Translations under genes and position numbers: made by a program | Notes under the pieces: generated by a model | What the model was told of the DNA's origin: nothing | The model's database searches: none | Seen by the model: the letters and a program-made list of their open reading frames with translations, nothing else | Part shown: positions 1 to 6,399 of the stretch, piece by piece | Numbering within the stretch: position 1 is the first letter of the stretch | Layout of the letters: each line of letters begins with the position of its first letter | Origin: Candidatus Omnitrophota bacterium | GTDB taxonomy: Bacteria; Omnitrophota; Gorgyraeia; Zapsychrales; Zapsychraceae | Reading direction: 5' to 3' | NCBI GenBank assembly: GCA_018399915.1 | Contig: JAGYNW010000109.1 | Span: 1 to 6,741, forward strand | Length of the DNA: 6,741 nt

Positions 1-236
1 TGGTTGAAATAGCTGTCGTAGTCGCGCGTAAAGCTGCAAAAAAACAGATCGTTTTGAGTGGCGGATGTTTTCAAAATAAATATTTGACGGAATATATGAT
101 CGAGCGATTATCCCAAGAGGGATTTTCTGTCTACACACACCAGTTGGTCCCGCCGAATGACGGATGTATTTCTTTGGGCCAGGCCGTGATTGTCGGGCAT
201 AAATTAAAAGAAAAAAGGTTAAGCCGGAAAAGCTAA
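1..236 (+). CDS. hypF: Carbamoyltransferase HypF, C-terminal end (partial, runs off the left edge)
   Basis: This is the last ~78 codons of a gene that begins before the window; the reading frame is open from base 3 to the TAA at 234-236. HypF transfers a carbamoyl group, as carbamoyl-adenylate, to the C-terminal cysteine of HypE, the first step in making the cyanide ligands of [NiFe] hydrogenase in the cytoplasm. What is visible is the end of its Kae1/TobZ-like carbamoyltransferase domain: the LSGGCFQN motif (from about base 54), then a helix, and PPNDGCISLGQA near the end. The NDG aspartate of this second motif corresponds to a metal ligand in the Kae1-like fold. The family usually has a second glycine where this protein has cysteine (PPNDGC). 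The TTG at 54 is an internal leucine codon, not a start. The tail after the last motif is short and basic, a normal HypF ending. Other hyp genes may lie upstream, outside the window. Confidence 0.9.
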   Translation, partial: VEIAVVVARKAAKKQIVLSGGCFQNKYLTEYMIERLSQEGFSVYTHQLVPPNDGCISLGQAVIVGHKLKEKRLSRKS

Positions 237-257
237 ACGCAGATTTAGAATAAATGG

Positions 258-289
258 TTGATTATAAAGATAAAATATCATAGTATGAT
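258..289 (+). promoter_or_regulatory. Candidate sigma-70-type promoter for the acyl-CoA ligase gene
   Basis: TTGATT at 258-263 is followed after 17 bases by TAGTAT at 281-286, each matching four of six consensus positions. An alternative -10, TATGAT at 284-289 (five of six), overlaps it. Transcription would start near 293-296 and give a leader of about 60 bases. The site was found by eye in AT-rich DNA, so chance matches are likely. It suggests that the ligase can be transcribed separately from hypF. Confidence 0.4.
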
Positions 290-293
290 TTTT
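273..293. repeat. Perfect-core dyad overlapping the candidate -10
   Basis: ATCATA (277-282) and TATGAT (284-289) are exact inverted copies around a single central G at 283. AAA (273-275) and TTT (291-293) extend the dyad after one T-T mismatch. A one-base centre cannot form an RNA loop, so if functional it is more likely a site for a dimeric DNA-binding protein. It lies on top of the candidate -10, where a repressor could act. It is AT-rich and could be chance. Confidence 0.3.
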
Positions 294-319
294 AGGTATG
301 TTTTTTTTGAAAAATTCAA

Positions 320-338
320 CAGGATCGAAAGATCCCTG
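320..338 (+). other. Small leader hairpin with a GAAA tetraloop
   Basis: CAGGATC (320-326) pairs with GATCCCTG (331-338) around a GAAA loop (327-330), leaving one C bulged in the right arm. The GATC-closed stem with a GNRA-type loop is a stable RNA motif. It ends 8 bases before the AGGA of the ligase ribosome-binding site and is followed by A residues, not a T run, so it is not an intrinsic terminator. It could stabilise the mRNA 5' end or tune translation. No riboswitch aptamer was recognised around it. Confidence 0.4.
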
Positions 339-355
339 AAAAATTTAGGAAAGGT

Positions 356-2470
356 ATGAAAATGTCAAGCGAGGACGCGTCAAATTACGATCAAGCGAGC
401 TCTACTCATCAAGCAAAGGCCAAAGACCTAAGCGGTTTTTTTCATCCGAAAGGCGTTGCCGTGGTCGGAGCCTCCAATAATTCTGCGAAGATAGGCTATC
501 AGATCCTGAACAATGTTATCGGCGGAGGATACACCGGGGGGATCTATCCTATAAATCCTAAGGATGAAGAAATTTTGGGAAGAAAAGCCTATAAAAGGCT
601 GGTGGATGTTCCCGGAGAGATCGATTTAGCGGTTATTACAGTGCCGGCGCCCTATGTTATCTCGGTCATGGAAGACTGTGCGCGTAAAGGCGTTAAGAAC
701 GTGGCGATCATTACTTCCGGATTTGGAGAAGTCGGGAATACAAAGGACGAGGATAAAATTAAGCAGATCGCGGATGAGAATGATATTGCTTTTTTAGGGC
801 CGAACATCTTGGGCCTTTTATACGGCCCGACAGACCTTAACGCTACATTCGGCCCTCAGGAAGTCTTGCCGGGAAAAATTGCGTTCATTTCTCAAAGTGG
901 CGCCTTAGCCATTGCTTTTATGGGCTGGACGATTATGGAAAAAATCGGATTGGCAGCCCTGTGCAGTCTGGGAAATAAAGCGGATGTTGATGAAAGGGCG
1001 TTGATTGAATATTTTAACGAAGATGATAATGTCGATGTGGTCCTGGTCTATATGGAGGGGTTAAAAGACGGTACGCATTTTCTGAGAACCAACATCAAAA
1101 AACCTGTAATTATTTTAAAAGTCGGAAGAACGCAGAGAGGAGCTAAAGCCGCGGCATCACACACAGGATCTCTTTCGGGATCAGATAATATTTTTGAGGC
1201 CGCCTTTAAACAATTAGGGGTTTTAAGGGCGCAATCATTTGCTGAGGCTTTTGGTTGGGCCAGGGCCTTATCTCTTCCGCTGCCTAAAGGTGATAATGCG
1301 CTTATCATAACCAATGGGGGCGGGATAGGAGTTTCTACGACGGATGTTTGTGAAGATTATAAAATCGGGCTTATTGATGATCCGGAATGGCTTCAAGAAA
1401 AATTTAGTGAAACCATGCCAGACTTTGGTAGCTATAAGAATCCGATCGACATAACAGGTCAGGGCCATGCGAAAGAATATGGTCAAGCTACATCCATTGC
1501 ATTAAAAGAGGACCGGATCGATACGGTTATTGTTCTTTATTGCGAGACTTCCGTCACGAATCCGCATGAAATTGCCCAAGGGATTGTCCAATCTTATAAA
1601 AATTCCGGGCAGAAAAAACCTATGGTCGTGGCTATGGTCGGTGGGCAGCGCACCCGGGATGCTTTACAGTTTTTAAATCAGAACGGCATTCCTTCTTTTT
1701 CTTCCGTGGAGGAAGCGATATCTGCGCTCAATGTATTATTTATGTGGAAAAAGATCGGTCGCAAAGAAAAGGAAGAAGCTACGCTGGAAGCCGCACCGTC
1801 AAGGGCCATTGAGATAATTGCAAAAGCAAAAGACGAAGGAAGGGATTCCTTGTTGGAGCATGAGGCCAGGGAGGTATTGGAGCTTTGTGGGGTTCCCACC
1901 CCGCGATGGGCCTTTGCGACCACCCTAGAAGAAGCCCTTGAAGGAGCCGAAGGCATGTATCCTTTAGCCATGAAAATAACTTCAAAGGACATTATTCACA
2001 AGACGGATGTGGGTGGCGTGGAGTTGAACATTAAAGATGCTGAAGAGTTGCGCTCTAAATATACTAAGATGATGCAGCGGGTTTCAGAGGCCTCTCCTGA
2101 TGCGGTAATTGATGGGGTTAATCTTATTCAGATGGTTAGCGGCATAGAATGCATTGTTGGGATGAGTCAAGACCCTCAGTTCGGGTCAGTTGTTATGTTT
2201 GGATTAGGCGGGGTTTTTGTTGAGGCCTTGAAGGATGTCTCTTTTCGGGTGGTTCCTTTTGGCCCTAAGGAAGCGGCCTGCCTTATCCAGGACATCAAGA
2301 CCACGAAGATTTTTGATGGCTTTAGAGGGATGAAGGCCGATAAAAAAACCATCGTTCAGACGCTTTGTGCGATTCAAAAAATTGCGCCTTACGTTAAAGA
2401 GGTGGACATCAATCCTTTGGTTACCAGTGAAAGGGGCAGTTGCGCGGTTGACGCACGAATCATTCTTTAA
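356..2470 (+). CDS. Acetate/acyl-CoA ligase, ADP-forming, fused alpha-beta type
   Basis: This enzyme family converts acyl-CoA, ADP and phosphate to the free acid, CoA and ATP, giving substrate-level ATP in fermenters; it can also run in reverse. The 704 residues fit the one-chain form with alpha and beta parts joined. The CoA-binding Rossmann domain spans about 25-150 (GVAVVGAS at 33-40, YPINPK at 64-69, SGFGE at 121-125). The succinyl-CoA-ligase-like domains span about 155-465 (ISQSGAL at 178-184, and SHTGSLSG with the expected phosphohistidine H269). The C-terminal ATP-grasp domain spans about 490-704 (HKTDVGGV with the second transfer histidine H548, GLGGVFVE at 616-623, DINPL at 684-688). 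Both histidines known to be essential in archaeal ACD enzymes are present, so it should be active. No acetyltransferase domain is fused, which argues against a Pat-type protein acetylase. AGGA at 347-350 serves the ATG at 356 (5-base gap), while AAGG at 351-354 would suit the ATG at 362 (7-base gap), so the protein may start at residue 3. The substrate acid cannot be read from sequence. Confidence 0.92.
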   Translation: MKMSSEDASNYDQASSTHQAKAKDLSGFFHPKGVAVVGASNNSAKIGYQILNNVIGGGYTGGIYPINPKDEEILGRKAYKRLVDVPGEIDLAVITVPAPYVISVMEDCARKGVKNVAIITSGFGEVGNTKDEDKIKQIADENDIAFLGPNILGLLYGPTDLNATFGPQEVLPGKIAFISQSGALAIAFMGWTIMEKIGLAALCSLGNKADVDERALIEYFNEDDNVDVVLVYMEGLKDGTHFLRTNIKKPVIILKVGRTQRGAKAAASHTGSLSGSDNIFEAAFKQLGVLRAQSFAEAFGWARALSLPLPKGDNALIITNGGGIGVSTTDVCEDYKIGLIDDPEWLQEKFSETMPDFGSYKNPIDITGQGHAKEYGQATSIALKEDRIDTVIVLYCETSVTNPHEIAQGIVQSYKNSGQKKPMVVAMVGGQRTRDALQFLNQNGIPSFSSVEEAISALNVLFMWKKIGRKEKEEATLEAAPSRAIEIIAKAKDEGRDSLLEHEAREVLELCGVPTPRWAFATTLEEALEGAEGMYPLAMKITSKDIIHKTDVGGVELNIKDAEELRSKYTKMMQRVSEASPDAVIDGVNLIQMVSGIECIVGMSQDPQFGSVVMFGLGGVFVEALKDVSFRVVPFGPKEAACLIQDIKTTKIFDGFRGMKADKKTIVQTLCAIQKIAPYVKEVDINPLVTSERGSCAVDARIIL

Positions 2471-2476
2471 AATATT

Positions 2477-2539
2477 AGAAGGAGTTTCTCTGTGGCTTTT
2501 ATGTTCCCTCTGGGGCGTTGTCGCTTGAGTAGAAATTAA
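2477..2539 (+). other. Orphan ribosome-binding site and 15-codon ORF after the ligase gene
   Basis: Seven bases after the ligase stop there is a strong Shine-Dalgarno sequence, AGAAGGAG (2477-2484). Seven bases further is a GTG (2492-2494) that opens a 15-codon frame (VAFMFPLGRCRLSRN) ending at TAA 2537-2539. This frame lies antisense to the 3' end of the gene on the other strand. It could be the start of a former operon partner of the ligase that has been lost, a tiny peptide gene, or chance. The spacing and quality of the site are better than those of several real genes in this window. Confidence 0.3.
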
Positions 2540-2897
2540 CGACTTTCCAGGAGCCGATATTCCTTCTTAGCACAAAGACCCAATCCTTCTTTTCGGCGTA
2601 AATATTTTCGGCAGTAAATTTCAATTGCGCGGATATACGTGCGTACCAATTCTCATCCTCTCTATAGAATTCTTTTTTTGTGATTTGGTAGGAAAGGATA
2701 CCGTAAAGGGGAGGATATTCTTGCTTCTTTTCCCAATACACAGAAGAATTCATTAGGTCTCCGTTTACCCATAGGTTCAGGATCTCTTCTGCTGTTTTAA
2801 CGGCATTCTGCTTAGCTAAATAAGGCTTAAGTCCGAAGTTCAGTGACAGAAAGATTGCAATAATAAAAGCAATGAGTAGAAATTGTTTTGATTTCAT
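2499..2897 (-). CDS. Small membrane-anchored protein of unknown function, possibly NTF2-like
   Basis: The 132-residue product has an N-terminal hydrophobic segment (residues about 5-23) behind a short basic end (MKSK), so it is probably anchored in the membrane with the rest outside the cytoplasm. The soluble part begins with a helix (about 31-47). It continues with alternating hydrophobic strands, YARISAQLKF (85-94) and a pair around 105-123 with tryptophans W106 and W117. This helix-then-curved-sheet order, with a closing W-K-V-V motif, resembles small NTF2-like or lumenal domains, but I infer this from pattern only. The start is supported by AAAGGG (complement of 2904-2909), 6 bases before the ATG. 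The gene converges on the ligase gene (28 bases between stops) and diverges from the lipoprotein operon. No function can be assigned. Confidence 0.7.
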   Translation of the reverse strand: MKSKQFLLIAFIIAIFLSLNFGLKPYLAKQNAVKTAEEILNLWVNGDLMNSSVYWEKKQEYPPLYGILSYQITKKEFYREDENWYARISAQLKFTAENIYAEKKDWVFVLRRNIGSWKVVNFYSSDNAPEGT

Positions 2898-2932
2898 CGT
2901 CAGCCCTTTCGATGGGTGTAACAGGAGATAAT

Positions 2933-2948
2933 AAAATTTAAAAATTTT
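2933..2948. repeat. A/T-tract dyad in the divergent intergenic region
   Basis: AAAATTT (2933-2939) and AAATTTT (2942-2948) are exact inverted copies around AA. Such phased A and T tracts bend DNA and lie between the two divergent starts, upstream of the rightward promoter. The region is very AT-rich, so it may be composition alone. No convincing promoter for the leftward gene could be picked out here. Confidence 0.3.
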
Positions 2949-2979
2949 CTTATGTGAGCACTGATATATAAAAATATAA

Positions 2980-3008
2980 TTAAAACCAGCAAGATTATCA
3001 AGTATAAT
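2980..3008 (+). promoter_or_regulatory. Likely sigma-70-type promoter for the lipoprotein operon
   Basis: A perfect TATAAT (3003-3008) lies 17 bases after TTAAAA (2980-2985), which matches four of six -35 positions. Transcription would begin near 3015, giving a leader of only about 27 bases before the ATG at 3042. It is the best promoter match I found in the window and would drive the lipoprotein gene and, from its 4-base spacing, the 924-residue gene. Confidence 0.6.
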
Positions 3009-3017
3009 ATTATCGCA

Positions 3018-3045
3018 AGAGGAAAAAGTGAAAAGTGATGGATGA
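3018..3045 (+). promoter_or_regulatory. Ribosome-binding site with a possible five-codon coupled minicistron
   Basis: The only good Shine-Dalgarno sequence before the lipoprotein gene is AGAGGA at 3018-3023. That is 18 bases from the ATG at 3042, too far for normal use. It is 4 bases from a GTG at 3028, which opens a frame reading V-K-S-D-G and stopping at TGA 3043-3045. This stop overlaps the lipoprotein start as ATGA. The layout would let a ribosome terminate and restart on the lipoprotein. The frame is too short for coding evidence. Confidence 0.3.
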
Positions 3046-3620
3046 TGGGGAAGAAATTCATTAACATAAATAAAAACGTGAGGCTCTTCACGTTGGCCTT
3101 GCTTTGTGTCCTTTGTGCGGGATGCGAAGCCCTATATCAGTGGCTGGATAAGGAGGGCGCGGAGGAAAAAGAAATTGTCGGTGAGGTTATTCCTTATGAG
3201 ATCAATCCGACAGTAGAGGAGATTCAGCGTCTTCTTAAGCTTTATGGGTATAATCCCGGAGAAATTGACGGGCAGTTAGGATTGCGAACCCGTAACGCTA
3301 TTGAAAAATTTCAAAAAGACATTGGCTTATCTGCGAGCCGGTTCGCGGATAAGGAAACATGGGCAAAGTTGAACCGTTTCCAGAGGAACAATCTTCTCAA
3401 GGATTATGATTTAAATATCACCTTGATCCAGCAGTTATTAAAGAAAGCCGGATGTGATCCCGGGAAAATTGACGGGAAACGCGGGCCGCGAACGAACGAG
3501 GCTATTAAGGAATTTCAGGCGCAAGCCGGGATTAAAGTTGACGGGAAGGTCGGATTCCAGACATTGACGCAGTTGGCGGAATATTTATCAGAAACAGCCG
3601 AATCAGAGGCGCCTTTTTAG
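3042..3620 (+). CDS. Putative lipoprotein with two peptidoglycan-binding (PG_binding_1) domains
   Basis: The 192-residue product should be exported and tied to the membrane by lipid, with its body bound to murein. A basic N-terminus (KKFININKNVR) leads into a hydrophobic stretch (15-24) and the sequence LCAG-C, with C28 as the likely lipidated cysteine. Position -3 is cysteine rather than the usual leucine, so the lipobox is imperfect. Two PG_binding_1 repeats follow, about 56-110 and 124-181. Each carries the family signature G-x-I-D-G-x-x-G-x-R-T-x-x-A-I-x-x-F-Q (73-91 and 141-159). No catalytic domain is attached, so this looks like an anchor or adaptor rather than a hydrolase. An in-frame TGA at 3036-3038 fixes the start at the ATG of 3042 or 3045. 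The next gene starts 4 bases after its stop, so the two are probably co-transcribed and may act together. Confidence 0.88.
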   Translation: MMGKKFININKNVRLFTLALLCVLCAGCEALYQWLDKEGAEEKEIVGEVIPYEINPTVEEIQRLLKLYGYNPGEIDGQLGLRTRNAIEKFQKDIGLSASRFADKETWAKLNRFQRNNLLKDYDLNITLIQQLLKKAGCDPGKIDGKRGPRTNEAIKEFQAQAGIKVDGKVGFQTLTQLAEYLSETAESEAPF

Positions 3621-3624
3621 AATA

Positions 3625-6399
3625 ATGAAAAGAAAAGAAATGCTCAAAATAACTCAGAGTGGTTGGACCATTGTTTGTGTTTTTGTTTTTATCTTCCCCC
3701 TTTTTTTCTTTATGACCCAGCGGGGCATAGCGCTAGAGGCGCAGGAGGTTATTTCCTCTCACGATCTTACCCTTTCCAAAGTTCCTATTCTTCTTCATGC
3801 GGTTGATGAAGAAAAAAGCATCAATGAGTTAAAAAAGATGATCCCTGCCGAGGTAAAGCCGCATTGGGACAATCCAGATGACATAGCTATGTTAGTAAGA
3901 GCGATCAGCACCGCTCCTGGATTCTTTGCTTCACTGGAACGATTACGAAATATTTTTGTTCAAAAGGCGGTAGAAGCCACCGGAACATCTGAGGCGATCG
4001 CGAAAAAGACGGCCGATCTTATGATTACGAATGCGACCGTGGAAGAGTTGAAGGAGGCATTGATCACTGCAGTGCGCAACGATGAATTAAAAGACCAATT
4101 TTCTCCGAACAGGATCATTATAGAGAAAAACGATGAGCGCACGACTTATTCTTTTTGCGATCTTAGCGAAGATAATTTAACCAAGGATGAGGTTCGAGAC
4201 GTATTGGGAAATGTCAAGCTCCCTAAAGACGTGCTTTTTTTGGAAGGGGTTAACCAAAAAGAAATGATATCTCCCGTAGCCCTTACGGATAAAGGGAAAA
4301 CGGTCCTGATCAAATCGGGTGTCAACTCTTCGGAAATCAAACCGATCATGTTTTTGCGTCCTATAAAGAGGGCCGCTATTGCGCATGCCGCCAGAAGGCA
4401 CATGAAAATGAAGACGCAAGAAGTTCAGAACCTCAAACTCAACAATAAAAAAATTGCATTCTATAATTTTACGCATCAAAAGGGAATGAAGGACAAAGTT
4501 CAAGAACTGCTTCAAGGCCTGGATGTCCCGGGCTCGGTCAGGCAAGTAGAAGGCGTTCCCGCTAAAAGACTTCCCGGAGCAACTGTCTATCTCGTGGATG
4601 CAGGCGCAACTATCTTGGTTCCTTCGCACGTGATGGCGCGAGAGCCGTTAAGTGTTTCTTTGGAGGTTCCTGTTACCAGAGGCGATCTCGCGCGTGAGGC
4701 AGCGAAGGTTGAGAGGGGTTTTACCCTTAATGAACAATTACTGACGATCCCAGCCATGATCTCAGGACTCGACGTCAGAGAGATATACCAGTCTTTAGTT
4801 GAGCAATTCCTCTCGGATCAGCACAGCTTTGACTTTGTGAATAATGCCGAAGCCATTTCCGTTGCTATTATCCGATCCACAGCACAACCCGCCAGGTATA
4901 TTTCCTTGAGAGAATTTCAAAAAGGATTGATGGATGAGGGTTTACCCGAAAAGCTCGCGCAGGAAGCCAGTACTCCCGCGGTTATTCATGCGGTGGCATC
5001 CATCGTTTATGAGGTGCGCAAACGTGTATTGGAGATGTCAGGACAGAAAGTCGTTGTCTATATTGATAATCGGGAGATCCCATTGTTGACGGTGGGGACA
5101 AACGCAAATTATACTCCCAGGCAGATCAGCTTAGTTCAGGAAAGGCTTTTGAAAGAAAGAGAGATTCTGTCTCAGGTGGATGAGATTATAGTCGTTGATA
5201 ATATGGATAAGACAATAGGGTATACTTTTGTGAAAGAAGGGAAGCTCAAAGCGTATGTTTCAGGTTTGGTTTTTCGCGAAGATATCTTCATGCCGGCAAT
5301 TGAATGGATGCCGACATTAGGCGCAGAGGCGCATATAAGCCAGATGGAAACACCTAATACTGTTATTTCAACCATGCGTCCCAGGTTCAAATGGGTTTTA
5401 GTCAATGAAAAATCGATAAAAAAAGCATATGAAAAAATGCGCGAGGTGGGTGGTTATAAGGTCTTTAGCTATACGGAACAGCAAGGTTTTTCAGAATGGA
5501 CAGCTGAGGGGCATAAGCAGAGCGCCCGACTGCGGTCGGTCTTTCCCATAAAGCATGATTCAAAAATTATGGTTCTTATTCCAGAAGCTGAATTAACCAG
5601 GATAGATGAAGCTCTTGTTGTCTGGTCCTTTGGAGAACGATTTATGAAGGAAGTCCGGAGTTTTCAGGGAAAAGGAAGATTTGTCGCGGAAGCGGATAAG
5701 ATGGAATACGATTTTACGGCTATCGCCAGTGATTACATCGAGAATGTTCATAGGCCGATCATAGAGCAGAATATGATGATCCTCAAAGACGATCTTATTA
5801 AAAAAGAGAACGTTTTTATTGACGGTGTGCGGGTCATTCCCTCTGATCAATTTTCGATAGGACGCATGGATACCCGGTTGCGGAAGATGCCGGCTGATAG
5901 AAAGCATCGAGACAGTCTTATTGATTCGAAGGTCGTTTTGGAGATGGGAGAAGACCTGGCGGTCGCTTTGATCCATGGGGATATTTCCCTGGGGCACTTG
6001 AAAAGGATCCTTAAGGGAGGCAAGATCCGGTTAGCCCCCGAGGATCAGCGCAAATGGGATCGACAGCGCAAGCTTTATCAGACCAAGATCGACGAAGGAT
6101 CAAAGATCAATTTGTTTGGAAGTGACACAGTCAATGAAGCCTCATCAAGAAGAGAGCGAATGTTCATCGCCGGGTTGAATAAGGCCTTTAAGAACGGCAC
6201 GGGCTGGATCGAAAAACAGATTGAAGGGGAGAAAACGTATAAAGATTATAAGGTTTATGAGACCTTGGATACGACCTTTGAAGACATTTTTGACCCGCAG
6301 GATGCCACGGCGGGCGGATCCGGCATTAAATTGTCAGCGATCCTTACGGTTTATCATGAAATGCAAGCCAAGAATTCCTTGATTTTTAAAAATGAATAA
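3625..6399 (+). CDS. Large exported protein of unknown family (924 residues)
   Basis: I do not recognise this protein. It begins with a basic stretch (MKRKEMLK), a strongly hydrophobic segment (about 14-30) and an A-L-E-A sequence near 36-39. It is therefore either secreted through a Sec signal peptide or held by an N-terminal anchor. The rest has no further clear membrane span and appears folded and mixed alpha/beta. Residues 54-155 are mainly helical, 245-276 are rich in K/R/H, 473-550 contain regular strand-like runs (VVVYIDN, EIIVVDNM, GYTFVKEG), and 790-880 are charged with W and Y. Only C178 and C18 are cysteines, the latter inside the signal. There is no HExxH, no serine-hydrolase GxSxG and no Walker A motif, so there is no sign of common catalytic sites. 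No Shine-Dalgarno sequence precedes the ATG at 3625; it lies 4 bases after the lipoprotein stop, which suggests translational coupling. An internal ATG at 3640 (residue 6) follows a purine-rich stretch and is an alternative start. The partner lipoprotein points to a cell-envelope role. Confidence 0.85.
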   Translation: MKRKEMLKITQSGWTIVCVFVFIFPLFFFMTQRGIALEAQEVISSHDLTLSKVPILLHAVDEEKSINELKKMIPAEVKPHWDNPDDIAMLVRAISTAPGFFASLERLRNIFVQKAVEATGTSEAIAKKTADLMITNATVEELKEALITAVRNDELKDQFSPNRIIIEKNDERTTYSFCDLSEDNLTKDEVRDVLGNVKLPKDVLFLEGVNQKEMISPVALTDKGKTVLIKSGVNSSEIKPIMFLRPIKRAAIAHAARRHMKMKTQEVQNLKLNNKKIAFYNFTHQKGMKDKVQELLQGLDVPGSVRQVEGVPAKRLPGATVYLVDAGATILVPSHVMAREPLSVSLEVPVTRGDLAREAAKVERGFTLNEQLLTIPAMISGLDVREIYQSLVEQFLSDQHSFDFVNNAEAISVAIIRSTAQPARYISLREFQKGLMDEGLPEKLAQEASTPAVIHAVASIVYEVRKRVLEMSGQKVVVYIDNREIPLLTVGTNANYTPRQISLVQERLLKEREILSQVDEIIVVDNMDKTIGYTFVKEGKLKAYVSGLVFREDIFMPAIEWMPTLGAEAHISQMETPNTVISTMRPRFKWVLVNEKSIKKAYEKMREVGGYKVFSYTEQQGFSEWTAEGHKQSARLRSVFPIKHDSKIMVLIPEAELTRIDEALVVWSFGERFMKEVRSFQGKGRFVAEADKMEYDFTAIASDYIENVHRPIIEQNMMILKDDLIKKENVFIDGVRVIPSDQFSIGRMDTRLRKMPADRKHRDSLIDSKVVLEMGEDLAVALIHGDISLGHLKRILKGGKIRLAPEDQRKWDRQRKLYQTKIDEGSKINLFGSDTVNEASSRRERMFIAGLNKAFKNGTGWIEKQIEGEKTYKDYKVYETLDTTFEDIFDPQDATAGGSGIKLSAILTVYHEMQAKNSLIFKNE

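Noticed and set aside
54..236. An independent 60-residue gene starting at TTG 54
   Set aside because: The frame is open to the left edge and the sequence continues into the HypF motif without a ribosome-binding site, so it is the tail of a longer gene.
1048..1992. Minus-strand frames of 68-104 residues inside the ligase gene
   Set aside because: They lie wholly within a well-supported coding sequence, and their products show no domain-like pattern.
2471..2498. A terminator between the convergent ligase and small membrane protein genes
   Set aside because: Only 28 bases separate the stops and no stem with a T run is present on either strand.
2900..3091. A 63-residue hydrophobic frame on the minus strand, ending 2 bases before the small membrane protein gene
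   Set aside because: It overlaps the start of the lipoprotein gene on the other strand, covers the intergenic region where promoters are needed, and its hydrophobic make-up is what AT-rich DNA gives by chance. The stop next to the following gene's ribosome-binding site is suggestive but not enough.
3608..3617. A palindrome (AGGCGCCT) followed by T residues, at the end of the lipoprotein gene, as an intrinsic terminator
   Set aside because: The palindrome has no loop and so cannot fold as a hairpin, and the next gene starts within a few bases, so termination here would make little sense.
4369..4404. H-A-A-R-R-H and nearby basic residues in the 924-residue protein as a metal or nucleic-acid binding site
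   Set aside because: It does not match HExxH or another known metal motif, and a basic patch alone does not support an activity.
3960..4629. Minus-strand frames of up to 150 residues inside the 924-residue gene
   Set aside because: Antisense shadows; the plus-strand frame is continuous with an export signal and operon spacing, and the antisense products look unstructured.
5172..5997. Minus-strand frames of 77 and 134 residues inside the 924-residue gene
   Set aside because: Same reason: antisense to a long continuous frame, with no visible start signal or family motif.
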